From: Dugong dugon
Taxonomy: Eukaryota > Chordata > Mammalia > Sirenia > Dugongidae
Assembly (NCBI GenBank): GCA_030035585.1
Contig: CM057468.1
Location: 59,764,145 to 59,828,144, forward strand
Length of the DNA: 64,000 nt
Reading direction: 5' to 3'
The notes beneath the pieces were generated by a model, which worked only from the letters and a program-made list of their open reading frames with translations, was not told the origin of the DNA and did no database searches. Of this stretch, positions 35,161 through 46,790 are shown in pieces. Position 1 is the first letter of the stretch. Each line of letters opens with the position of its first letter. The position numbers were made by a program, and so were the translations under genes.

Positions 35161-36495
35161 ACGGAAGTAAAATCGATTTATGTATGGCCTGGAGCAGCAT
35201 TCTTTTTTTCCATCTTTTAGTCACAGCTGTTGAAAACTATTTTGTTCATTTGCATGAGAGGCTTATGACTACATTTAAAATATAAGAGAAAGGATTCTGA
35301 AGTTTGTAGGGAAAGGAAGTATCTCAGAGGCAAAAAAAAAAAAAAATAAATAAAAGAGGAATAAAACAAAACAAAAATATATCTTTCAGGTCAATTTCCT
35401 TAGTGGTACAGTAAGCCATTTTTATGATTCAGTCAACACAAAAGCTCAAAACATCTGACCACTGGAAAAATAGGGATTTTCCACATCTATATATCATGGG
35501 TCATTTTTAAAATAATAACAACAATAATAAAACACTTTTAAGAGAGTGGCTCTAGATCTCCTCGGATTTTAGAAATTAAAACTTAATCATCTTGAGTAGT
35601 TGCATCCTGTTATTTTATGTTCTAAATTTGAGGCATTAAAATCAATAACATAATAAACTAAAAAGTAGGTACTTTAACATTTTGACGTCTCTGATTTTAA
35701 AGTTCAATACATTCATACAGTAAAGTTCAAAGTATCTTTTGTTTGCTAAGAAATATGAAAATAAAAGAGGGAGCAATGTCAAAAATATTTCTATCTTCTA
35801 AATTTAATACTGATTATCGTTAGAATCTTTTCTTCACCTCTGTAGATTATTTTTATTTCCAAATGTAACCAAAACTCTCCAAACATATTGTATCATTGTG
35901 GAAGTGTGACTCAATTAAACATGTCATCTTTAGCATCTGCTATGTTGAGAGAAAAGTTACACAGTGTGAAATAGTGATTCATATTCACTGCCAAGAATTA
36001 TAGGGAAGTTAAACTTTCCTTGGGGAGGCAAGAATTTGGGAACCCAAATAAATCCTGACATCAGGACGCAACTATTGGAAAGAATGAGACAGTAGTCACA
36101 CGGTCTATGCATTCTTCTTCATGTAAAGGAAGCCATGATCTTTTTTACTTGATTTTCAATCACGAGGATGGCTTTCTATCACCCATTATTTATTTATTTG
36201 TTTCCATTGTAATAGTGTTTATTTTGGAAGAAAAATGTTAACTATATACATATGTGTAAACTGAGTCTATCTATTTATCTATCACCTACTTATCTATCCA
36301 TGTATGTATTTACGTATTTAGAAAACTGTTTAGAGTTCTAGAAAGCCAAAGGTCAAAACTATTTCAAGACTATTTGAAGGTTTGTTATCTGGTGTTGGCA
36401 GTCAGAAATCATGAACATTCAAAATGTTCTTACCTACATCATCCCCAATACTACAAATTGAATGAGTCCCCCCTGGCAAAAATCAGCATTTTAGG

Positions 36496-36700
36496 GGTCC
36501 CTGGGTGGTGCAAACGGTTAAGCACTTGGGTTACTAACCAAAAGGTTGATGGTTCAAACTCACCCAGACACACCTCCAAAGAAAGGTCTAGCAGTCTACT
36601 TCTGAAAGATGACAGTCATTGAAAACCCAATGGAGCACAGTTCTACTCTGCAATACATGGGGTTGCATGAGTCGGAATCAATGTGATGGTAGTGGGGCAA
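36496..36700 (+). mobile_element. AfroSINE, long type, in copy B
   Basis: GGTCCCTGGGTGGTGCAAAC, AACTCACCCAGACACACCTC, AGTTCTACTCTGCAATACAT. It is close in sequence to the SINE at 34836, down to the post-SINE GATAAGCATTTTAC / AATAAGCATTTTAC. Confidence 0.95.
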
Positions 36701-36811
36701 TAAGCATTTTACATACTCCCAAGTTTAGTCTGTTTAATGTAATTTCTCTTTTTAAAAGGGAATTTATTATTTGGAGTGATAAACATGCTACTTATGAAAA
36801 AGAAAACTAGA

Positions 36812-36870
36812 AATGTTTCTTTGAAATTTCTTTGAATGTTTCTTTGAAATTTCTTTGAATGTTTCTTTGA
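36812..36870. repeat. 23-bp tandem repeat, about 2.5 copies
   Basis: AATGTTTCTTTGAAATTTC plus TTTG repeats at 36812, 36835 and, partly, 36858. Confidence 0.95.
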
Positions 36871-36885
36871 AAATTATATGGAAAA

Positions 36886-39800
36886 CAGAATTTTTCAGAA
36901 ATTAGCTCTGAAAATAATATTAACATTTTTAAGAAAAGACTTAAATGTTACTATACGAGCACAGTTAAGTTTAGATTACAGCCTATTACTACTTTGCAAA
37001 CCATAGGCTGGTAACATATTGTTAAATACCTCTAACTTTGATGATAATTTTCTAGGTAGAAATAGTCTAAATTAAAAAGTCTCTTTATGAGCCAAGTTGA
37101 CACACAACCTCAACCATCACAGCCAGCATTACTCTTGCTTTGCACCTCGGTGTTCGTTATTGCCAGACGTACATAGTTAATGTGTAAAATACTCGGATAG
37201 TAGAGTTTTTATTATTGTCATAAATGCAAAATGTTGGAAAACGAGATGGTCAATAAATGAGGAGTATTATTGTTTCTAATTGCTCATTATTATTCTTGAA
37301 CTATGTCAATATTATTTTATCTCAATCCATTCCATTCTTCTTAAAATAACCTCAATTTTTATGAATGTTTTAAATTAAAATATGCACTGACAAAAATTAA
37401 ATATTACAATATTCTGTTTCTGTGATCATATAGAGATATTTAAATTACATAACATAGTCAATATAGTTGCTAAAGTTTACTTTTTTGTGGAATGATTAAT
37501 GATAAAATGTCTCGTAATATTTCTCCATACCTGATACTGGATTCTGAAATAAACTGTCTGGTGTAGTGTCTTTTTCAAATGCAGATCTACATTCCTCAAA
37601 TTAGGAACATATCTTATGAATTTTAAAATGAGAGTTATAAATTTACAGTAAGAAAATAATTTTTCAGATCATCTCTTTTCTTTTTGATTACATTCATGAC
37701 AGAAATATGTAGTGTTCTTCCGGTTTATATTCCACTTTGATGTGAGGTGTGCATACGTGTATGTGCGTGTGCGTGTATGTACAGAGAGAGAGAGAAATTT
37801 TCATTTGTTTTAAACATTAGCATGTAAGTTATCTGTGTCTTGACAGTAAGAAAACCTTACCTGAGCACATCTAATTGGAGAAGACATATTAAATGAATAA
37901 AGGTTATTAAAATCACTGAAATTTATTCTATGCCATCTTCTGAAGAGAATAGTAAGTCTCTATCTGAGTTAAAAAAAGGGACAACTTCAATATATACATT
38001 TTGATCCCATATTCAGAAAACTCTCAATTTAAGAAACATATTCTCCCTTGCTTGTAAACTAGAAAATACATCCTTACAATGCTTAATAAATATTTGCTGA
38101 GCAAATAATTAAAATTATGATTGTCAGTGATGGTTGTATTTCCAACCAGACCCACAATGTTCTGTTTAACCTATAGATTATGCATAAAGAATAATTCTGC
38201 ACTAGTATTATAAAATATTATTTTAAATAATATTTTTGAAAAAAAAAGTCAGTCAAATTCCATGTTTGGATGCTGTGATCACACACCAACCCAGACACTA
38301 GAATGGAATGATTCTGCCTGGTTGCAGTAATTTGCATTTCCTGAGCTCTAGACTATTATTGGTGCCTCCAGGACTGGAACAAGGTATCTGAGGGGACCAG
38401 GGAAGAAGGCTGGAGGGAAGGCTCTGTTAGGAGCACACTTCTCTGTCCAGGAATCTTCCTGTCACCATTTTTGTGTTCTTCTGAGTCCTGAATTAGCTGC
38501 ATTCACCTTCTTGGGCTCTTCCTCTTCCCAACAGTCTCCTTTGTTCTCAGTCTTGTTCAATCAGTAGAATAAAGTCGATAGCTCTATTCCTACTCTCCTG
38601 TACATGAAGGAAGGACACAGAAGCTCACTGATGTTTTTAAGAATCTTCATAGCTATTAACAAATGGAAAGAAAAGACAGTGTAAAGAAGCCTCTATTTTT
38701 GTCTCTCCATTTTTTCTTTTTCTTTTTTGTTTTTCCCTTTGAGAATATAGAGACACAAAAACATACACAGATACAGTGATAATTATAAGAGATGACAAAA
38801 CTCTCAGCCAGTTTCCTGCAGAGGGTCATTTGTGTTTTTCAGAGGCAGGAGCACTCCCATCCACAGAGAATTCCCAATCACTTTCTTACATCTCTCAAGG
38901 CATCACTTCTGAAGAAAGAATGGGGAAGAAGATCCACATTCCCAGGGCAGCTGGGGGTGGGGGGTGGGTGGCAAGGGGGTGCTCTCTTCACTTCACCTTC
39001 CTCATGCCCTTTGTCACTAACGGCTCTGGCACCATAAATGCTGCCCTTGCCCAGAATTTAGATGAAGTGAAAAATGTGACAAGCCCAGAATTTTGATGAA
39101 GAAATGTGACCAGAGTATTGGGGAACACAATGTAGGTGTTGTTGCTGTTGTTATTGTGTATAAGCGTGTTGATATTCTAGGAAACATCAGATTTTGAGGT
39201 GAAGAGATAAGAAGCAAGAGAATTTAACAGGGGAAGTAAGTCTGGAAATCCCCTGGAATATCACTGTGGAATGGAGAACAATTTTCAGAATCCCTAGGCT
39301 AGGCTAGAAGGAACACTGTTCATTTTTAGTGAGATTTAGTTTTAAGGGACGTGTTTTGATTGGGTCTGATGCAAGTTGAGAATGCACCTCTGCTTTTAAT
39401 TGCTCATCACTTGCTTAAATAATTACTTTTTTCTTTGTTCATAGACACGTTAGATCCTGCCTAAGAATGTTCTCAGCAAGTTTCAAAAGTGAGCGAGCTT
39501 CCAACAATAACACAAAAATTAGAACATGTCAGCATAAAACAATGAATCTGCAGGTTGACAGGACTGTAATATAGCAATAGTCAAATTGCTTGAAAAGTTT
39601 ATATTTTCCAAGTGACAAATTTAAATTTTATTTCTAAGAAATTTTATTTCCATCTTTTCTTTTTCATACTTTCAGCCCTAGCCAGCACCCAAATTCCAAA
39701 GTGACTTTAGTAAAAGCATTTGTTAAATTAATTCTTCTGATAATCCCAGAAATACAGAATCCCATGAACGCACTAAAAGGATGAGGTTATTTCCCTCAAA

Positions 39801-40099
39801 GAGGCTCTGGAACTCAGGTTAAGGAAATTTATCTCAAAGTACCAACTTTCTGATTTCTGTCGATTTGTATCTAAGAAGTAACATCAGTCCACTCTGTTCT
39901 AGAATTATTGATATACAGTTCATTGCCAGTGTTACAACTGTAAAAGATACAAATCCTTTTTAATGAATTATCATGGTATCACCATGATAAAATACAAATA
40001 GAAGGAATATTAAACTAACGTTAAGTGACTTCAAATGGACAATTTTCAAAGATGAATGTGTAGTTTATTCTGAGCATAGTTTATACCATACAAAGTATG

Positions 40100-40100
<1 letters not shown>
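36886..40100. other. Long unannotated stretch
   Basis: At 37083-37115, GCCAAGTTGACACACAACC matches the LTR edge of the ERV-L at 45070 and may be a relic. A TG/GA simple run lies at 37748-37796. A slightly GC-rich patch (38780-39070) holds overlapping frames of 106 and 81 codons without known domains. TTATCATGGT/ACCATGATAA (39968-39990) is a 10-bp hairpin. Confidence 0.45.

Positions 40101-40134
<34 letters not shown>
40101..40134. repeat. AC microsatellite, about 17 units
   Basis: Uninterrupted run after TATGAT. Confidence 0.95.
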
Positions 40135-40139
<5 letters not shown>

Positions 40140-41248
40140 CTTTAACAGTTTGTTCACCACTTCAAATTTCTCCCATAGTACAACAACTCCCCTAAGAGGG
40201 TTACAATATCCCATCGATGGCTGCAGATTCATTTGAGTTGTTTCAGGTCAGTGGAAAGCATGCAGTTAACTTTTGGGTATTATTCAAGCAGGCATTCTAT
40301 GATTTTACCAGAGATTGTTTCTGTAGGAATAAATCTGTATATTGTTTGTCTAGTCAAAAACAGAACCGGCTGGCATGGAATCAGTGGGGTATTAGAAAAT
40401 GGATCAAGGGTTGAGAGGAAAGAGAAAAGGCAAACCTGCTTATTTTAATAATATACCTAGGACAGAAAAACAAAATCTGTTCTTGTATCCCTCCAAAAAA
40501 ACAGTAAGTGACTGAAATAATGTGTGTATAAAGGTATATCCAGGAAAACATTAATCAATTTAACTTCTCTGCACACATACGTAACTCTCTTCTTTATATC
40601 TCATAATTTTGTTGTCAATGACTTCTAGTCCCCTCATTCCTTAAGTTATATTTCATCTTTTTTAACACCATCTTTTTGTGCTCAATTTAGGAAGAGATAT
40701 AAATATGCAATTCTCAAAGTCCTGGAAAAGTTTTTATCTATTTACTTTCTCATCGTATACACAAAAAGAGAGTGTGTATGCACCCATGCACATGTAGATA
40801 CACATATATACACCGTAACTTTTGACTTTTCATCCTAAGAATTCAAAGAAAAAACGGCGTGACTTGACTGCTGAGGAAATGACGTCATGTATCACAGTAG
40901 CAAACAAAGACTCTTAAAAACGCTTCATGTCAAACATCTTTTCTAAGGAAATTGTTCATTTTTCACATTTAAAGGGTTCATAGTTACCTTCTAAAGTAAA
41001 CCACTAGACTGAGAATCTTTTTAACTGGAAGATTTGAAGTGAGCATACAGTGATTTACAATATAAATTGTTAAAATTAGAGGCTGAGGATATTAGAGGTC
41101 TATTTCCCTACTTCTTCCTGTTCCTCATCATTTCATGAAAACAATGGCTGGATTCCAGTGTAGGAATTATACCACCCTTATTTGTAGGCAGCATTTTTAA
41201 AAATTTAGGTTTAGGTGTGAATTTGTCTAATAATCTATTATTGATATA
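40135..41248. other. Non-coding DNA, nothing recognised
   Basis: A perfect TGACGTCA palindrome sits at 40880-40887; a single short site is weak evidence of regulation. Two overlapping plus-strand frames (40217-40448) have no known domain. Confidence 0.4.
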
Positions 41249-41298
41249 TGAGTCAGAATCTACTCGACGGGCAATGGGTTTGGCTTTTTTTGGTTTTT
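41249..41298 (+). mobile_element. AfroSINE 3' fragment
   Basis: GAGTCAGAATCTACTCGACG then GGCAATGGGTTTGGCTTTTT: only the 3' end remains. Confidence 0.85.
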
Positions 41299-43480
41299 AA
41301 GCTAATAGTCAAATCACTACTCAATGAAATTCAGTAAGACAGAGCATAAAATGTAAGAGGGGATGTTTTCAGATTTCTATAAAAGTGTTTTGTTGTATTT
41401 TGGTCTCATGTTTTTATAAAGGGATTTCCTTTCATAGACATTGTAGTTAACTGTAATTCTTTTCTATTTGGACTTCATAGCAATTCCTGAGGTAAAAATT
41501 TTCAATGCATTTCTAAAATAAATTTAATGCAATTTTCAAACTCTTCTATCATAAAATGACAAGTCAAACAAACATTGAAACCTTAGTACTATGTTTTCTT
41601 TTAAGGAATCAAGAATAAGTGAATTGCATTAAAAAAAAATGTATCCAGAAACAGCCTTCTTCCTCAGGTCTCAAAGTATTTTACAGACTTCACTACATAA
41701 CTATTACATCCTTCAAGCCTTGTCAATACTTCACAGAGGTTTTATTACTTATCACTATAACAGTTATTTAAGTAGGTTGTTTTACTTAACTTCATTTTGT
41801 AGATAAGAACATGAATAAACGCCAAACAAATGGTTACGAGGTAGGACTAATTCTTGATTTTTAGAAGAGGTGAGGGAAAAGGATAAAACAGATCTTGAAA
41901 AGCCATATGTTATGTGAAGCTTTTATTTTAGCCACCAGTTTTGATCTCTTTTTCTACTAATTGTTTTCAAAACTGATTACCAAGGTAGACCAAATTTTGT
42001 TTCTTTCTTCATCCCTGCACCTTTTATCCTTAAAGCTTCTCATCAGTTATGAAAAAGCCCAAACGTAGATAGGAAAATAGGCATAAAAAAATCAATGAGT
42101 TTGGATTTCTAAAATCTAGCAATTGATATTTAGCTGAAAATTAAAAATTAAATTTAGCACAAATTTAAAAGTTAAAATTTTGCATGCCTTCCAAAGTGTC
42201 TGGCACTTAGGTATGTGAGGCTAATCTAATTTCTATATGTGGTTGACGTCTCTTTAATTTTTTATAACAGTCCTGAATTTAAAAAAACATTTGATTTATT
42301 TTGATTACTTTTTATTGTTGTTGTTGTTATATGACATGTACATCCTTTGAAAGCAACTAATTTTGTTTCCCGTATGTAATGTGTAACCAATAATATTCAC
42401 TCAGGAACTTTCCAAACAGAATACAAAATCCATAAGACTAATATACACGCAAGGTGGACACGTGACTAGATAAATTTCTTCCCACTATCAGAAACATTAC
42501 AGCAAGTGTTCAATACATTTCAGTCAAATTAATGAATGAATCATGTAATGGAATTATGAATGGAGATTCCCAAAGGGTTCCCATAAATATATCTGAGAAT
42601 TGTTTAAAATCGTTTAACACATAAGATTTCTCTAATCTTTAACGGTGAAAAAAATGCACTTTTTTTTTCTTGTTACCGATGGTTAATTTTATGATGGTAA
42701 ATTTTTTATTAATAATACTCAAAATGCAACATTCTAGGAATCATTCCATTTATAATTCTTTAAAAACTCTTTTGCTGCTGCAAGAAATGGAAATTGCTAT
42801 TACTGCAATTTTCCTGTAGTACCGCAGTACGAATAGTCTTTTTCTAAGTGGCATTTCCATCACATGGAATGAATTTTAAACTTTTTTTTTTTCAGTGACC
42901 AATCAGACATTATAAAATAGTTATGCTACTGATTTGGTATGTGTTCAGCGTCAAGCCACTTTTTTTTTTTTCCATTGACAGCTTGAGAAGATCGTAAAAC
43001 CATTAAAAAATTTAAGCTTTTGGCTCCAAGGGAATTTCTGCAGTTATAGGCTGCTTTTAATTTTCTCATTCCATTTAACGAACACCTGCATTTTCTTGAA
43101 TATTGAACCAATGTATAACTCAACAGAATTGTTTTCAGTGTTTTATTTTGAAGTTTAGATTAAAATAGCAAATCTTTGAAATATTAAATAGTTGGATAAA
43201 GAAAAAAAGGGAGAGGGAGTTGTTTGTAATGAGACCTTACGTATTCACAAATGTATACTTGTAAGATACAATTTAATATTTAAACATGCTGTATTTAATT
43301 ACTTACGAGGATGGAAAGTTATTTCAGGAAAGAAAGACTTGCTCTCTTAGACTGAGGTATTAGGTGGTCTATTTGGCCTTCATCGCTACTCCTAAGGTAA
43401 AATTTTCAATGTATTTCTAAACTAAATTTAAGGTAAGTCTTGGAAGAGTAATTTTAAATGTAGATTCCTGACACTGCTAT
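41299..43480. other. AT-rich unannotated DNA
   Basis: Only a short repeated block is notable: 41466-41525 resembles 43366-43425 (both with CTATTTGG, TTCAATG and ATTTCTAAA). No gene is supported. Confidence 0.45.
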
Positions 43481-43489
43481 CAGTGTAAT

Positions 43490-43625
43490 GCTAATTGCTA
43501 GTTTGTGAGCTCCCCATTGGATAATTCCCCTGAAGGCAGACATTGTATTATTTACCTTTGTACATCAACATTGGCTATAGAGTCCTGTACATAGCAGACA
43601 CTTGATCAATAATTGTTAAATTGAA
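43490..43625 (+). mobile_element. L2/MIR-type 3' end
   Basis: GAAGGCAGACATTGTATTAT, GAGTCCTGTACATAGCAGAC and TTGATCAATAATTGTTAAA follow the L2 3' pattern (gacagggactgtg, gcctggcacatag, caataaatgtt). Confidence 0.7.
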
Positions 43626-43751
43626 CTGAAATAACCAACTTTTGAGACTCAGACTTTTTTTGTTAACTAATTTTTTAGTACAAACTTTGTATCAGGCATG
43701 CTTTCTATCTATATTTATATATTTATACATGCATATATATATCTAGGAGTC

Positions 43752-44270
43752 TGTCTTAGTTATCTAGTGCTGCTGTAACAGAAATACCACAAGTGGATGG
43801 CTTTAACAAACAAGTTTATTCTCTCACAGTTTAGGAGGCTAGATGTCCAAATTCAGGGCATTGGCTTCAGGGGAAGGCTTTCTTTCTCTGTCAACTCTGG
43901 AGGAAGATCCTTGTTATCAATCTTCCCCTGGTCTAGGAGTTTCTCAGCACAGGCACTCTGGGTCCAAAGGACGTGCTCTGCTCCTGGCACTACTTTCTTG
44001 GTAGTATGAGAGCCCCCTCTTCTCTGCTGGCTTCTATCTTTTATGTCTCAAAAGAGATTGACTCAAGGTACAACCTAATCTTGTAGATGGAGTCTTGCCT
44101 CATTAACATAACTGCTTCTAATCCTGTCTCATTAACATCACGGAGGTAGGATTTATAACACACAGGAAAATCACATTAGATGACAAAATGGTGGACAATC
44201 ACACAATGCTGGGAATCATGGCCTAGCTAAATTGACACACATTTTTGGGGGCACAATTGAATCCACAACA
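43752..44270 (-). mobile_element. MaLR-type solo LTR with perfect duplication
   Basis: It begins TGTCTTAGTTATCTAGTGC and ends ATTGAATCCACAACA (plus-strand reading), the reverse complement of the family seen at 5316. Flanks GAGTC (43747-43751) and GAGTC (44271-44275) are a perfect 5-bp duplication. Its 519 bp hold no internal region. The open frame at 43797-44009 is a shadow. Confidence 0.92.
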
Positions 44271-44301
44271 GAGTCACACACATATATGTATGAATAATAC
44301 A

Positions 44302-44510
44302 TGAGTTAATAGAGGAGTTAAAGCACTTTGTTGCCAACCAAAAGGTTGGTAGTTCAAGTATACCAAGAGGCAAGTTGGAAGAAAGCCCTGGTAATCTACT
44401 TCTGAAAAATTAGCCATGTAAAACCCTATGGAGTATAGTTGTACTCTGACACACATGGGGCTGCCATGAGTTGGAATTGACATGATGGCAACTGGTTTTT
44501 GGTTTAAACT
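44302..44510 (+). mobile_element. AfroSINE, long type
   Basis: GGAGTTAAAGCACTTTGTTG, AATCTACTTCTGAAAAATTA, GGGGCTGCCATGAGTTGGAA and a GGTTTTTGGTTT tail. Its 5' end is shortened. Confidence 0.92.
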
Positions 44511-44523
44511 AGGATCAAGAGAT

Positions 44524-45100
44524 TGTCTTAGGTTGGGTTCTCTAGAGAAGCAAAACCAGTGAAGCATACATAGAGAGAGGTAGAGAGAGAGAGAAAGTTT
44601 TCTCTCAAGGAAATGGCTCTCATGGTTGTAGAGGCTGGCAGATCCCAAGTCTGTGGGCCACGTGTAGGCCTGGAGGCATCTTCTGACTCACGTAGCTGCA
44701 GGTGCTGACAAATCCAAGATCAGCAGGTGAGATAGCAGGCCGCTGGCTCACAAGCTGTGGAGGCTAACCAATTACAAATCAGCAGGCAATACAGTAGACT
44801 TCTGGTTCAAGTCCCAAGAACTGGATTCAGATGATATGAGCTGGATGCAGGATCCACAGCAAGCAAAGCAAGCTTTGCCAGAATGTCCATACACATATTG
44901 GATGCAGGCCTCACCTCCACAGAAACTCCTCTTACAACTGATTGGCTGATCACATCAGACCACATCATAGAGGATGACTACATCATTACATAACTGCTAA
45001 ATTACATCATTACATAACTGCTAAACTACATTATTATGTAACTACCAAACCAATGAGAATCATGGCCTAACCAAGTTGACACACAACCTTAACCATAACA
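44524..45100 (-). mobile_element. ERV-L 3' LTR (577 bp)
   Basis: Plus-strand reading starts TGTCTTAGGTTGGGTTCTCT and ends AACCTTAACCATAACA, so in sense it is TGTTATGG...CTAAGACA with the TG/CA ends. The inner 3' border is fixed by the adjacent polypurine tract. An ATTACATAACTGCTAAA unit is duplicated at 44984 and 45007. Confidence 0.85.
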
Positions 45101-45111
45101 GTCCACCCCCT
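45101..45111 (-). other. Polypurine tract of ERV-L
   Basis: The complement reads AGGGGGTGGAC directly before the LTR's TG, the expected plus-strand primer site. Confidence 0.75.
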
Positions 45112-45413
45112 GTGAACTTGGCACCTGTGCACATCTCCTCAAACCATGCACAGTCTCTAAACAAAGACAATTACAAAGTCATACTTGAGCCTAACATGCG
45201 TGCAACTGAAAACACACCAGCCCCGTTTACATCTTATATTTTATAAGTGAAGAAAACAAAAACATCTGATGCACACATTCAAGGAAGAAATACTCATAAC
45301 AATTACAGTCTTTGTTTCTGCAGCTGGTCATGTGGTCATAACTGGTATTTAGAGCTATCTTCTTCCACCACCCGTTCTGTATTCCCTTTGCCCTCAGCAA
45401 GCACCTCAGCTGG

Positions 45414-45764
45414 TCATTGTTCTTTGCCTGGTGGGGTGACCAAAATCTTCATTCCTGCAGGGTCTGGGCCACTAGTAGTCATGTTGGAATGGGGTTGCTG
45501 TAGTTCTCCACTGACTTTAATCACAGGGCACGCTAGTATTAAGAGACACTCTAAGGGATCCCCTGTATTCCAGACATACTCTTTTTTACCTCCATTATGC
45601 AACATCAATCCGATTTCCCCTTGGTAGTCAGGGTGCATCACAGCCGCTATGGTAACTCCTTGCTTTGCCTGTTGATCCAGAGGCACAAAGAGCCCACAGT
45701 GGACAGGTGGCATTCTTAACTTCCAGTTCAATGGAATGTGTGTTTTATTCCCAGGTGGGAGCAT
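45414..45764 (-). pseudogene. ERV-L dUTPase domain
   Basis: An open stretch of 116 codons translates to a dUTPase: GLFVPLDQQAKQGVT, then HPDYQGEIGLMLHNGG (motif 3) and EYVWNTGDPLECLLILACP (motif 4), ending in a hydrophilic tail with TPPGKEQ. Family role: hydrolyses dUTP to keep uracil out of viral DNA. In motif 3 the family usually has an Asp where His stands (VMHPDY), a likely loss of activity. It follows integrase directly, in the ERV-L position. It is one of the longest open stretches in this provirus. Confidence 0.9.
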
Positions 45765-46790
45765 TCCTCCCTTTGGAACTAAGACCTCAAGGCCACTGAG
45801 CGTAGGGTTGTGGGGACAGGAAGCAAAACTTTTTCGAGTGGGACTCTGGGGTAATAGTGAGTGGTGCTACTCCCATCTCCACCCTTTGATTCCCGGAACC
45901 ATGCATCCTAGCTACGGGAAAAACAGCACTATATATTTGATGCTGGTATAGAGCATATACAGCCTCCTGGAGTACTTTGACCCAATCCTGCAAAGTGCTA
46001 CCTCCTAGCTGATACTATAATTGTGTCTTTGGAAGGCCATTCCATAGTTGTATCAAGCCAGCTGCTTCAGGATGATGGAGAACATGGTAAAGATCAGTGA
46101 ATTCCATGAGCATGGGCTCATTGCCATACTTCATTTGCTGTGAAGTGGGTCCCCTGATCTGAGGTGATGCTGATGGGATACGATGATAATGGATAAGGCA
46201 TTCTGTGAGTTCACAGAAGGTAGTGTTTGCAGAGGCATTGGTGCAGGGAAGGCAAATTTCTATCCAGAGGAAGTGTCTCTCTTCGAAACACTGCCTTTTC
46301 TATGACAGAAGTTGTCCAACGTAATCAACCTGCCACCAGGTTGCTGGCTGATTGCCTTAAGGAATGGTGCTGTATCATCGTCTCAGTGTGGGTCTCTGCT
46401 GCTGGCAGATAGGGTGTTCAGCAGTGGCTGTAGCCAAGTCAGCCTTGGTGAATGGAAGTCCACATTGCTGAGCTCATGCATAACCTGTATCCTTATCAAG
46501 ATGGTCACTTTGTTCATAAGCTCATTGGGCAATGACAGGAGTGGCTAGGGAAAGGAGATGACTGGTTTTCCCAGAATACATCATCCTATCCACTAGATTG
46601 TTAAAATTCTCCTCTGACAAAGTCACCTTTTGGAGAGCATTCACATGAGACATAAATATCTTCACTGCTTTGGCCCACTCATAGAGGTATATCCACATAC
46701 CTCTTCCCCACACCTCCTTGTCTCCAATTTTCCAATCATGTTCCTTCCAAGTGCCTGACCATCCAGTCAAACCATTGGCCACAGCTCATG
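45765..46790 (-). pseudogene. ERV-L integrase, broken
   Basis: Minus-strand pieces match the ERV-L integrase: HHPEAAGLIQLWNGL near 46050 and WVKVLQEAVYALYQH near 45985, followed by the C-terminal SGNQRVEMGVAPLTI. In the first motif the family's catalytic Glu (GLIERWNG) is Gln here (codon CAA, complement of 46048-46050). Frame shifts and stops separate the pieces. Family role: joins viral DNA to host DNA. Confidence 0.85.

Larger units (their letters stand above)
35547..36885. repeat. Local duplication, copy B (longer)
   Basis: Partner of 34665-35160. It keeps 0.79 kb (35720-36511) absent from copy A, which holds only AT-rich DNA and a TCTATCTATTTATCTATC run near 36267. It ends with a 23-bp tandem expansion not seen in copy A. 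Confidence 0.85.

Noticed and set aside
38776-39096. 106-codon plus-strand frame in a GC-richer patch
   Set aside because: No domain, no splice context, and a second 81-codon frame overlaps it; composition explains it.
40880-40887. TGACGTCA as a functional CRE
   Set aside because: A single 8-bp palindrome is expected by chance; another copy lies inside the BovB at about 333. No clustered sites or promoter is visible.
45247-45627. 126-codon plus-strand frame
   Set aside because: It is the antisense shadow of the ERV-L dUTPase region.
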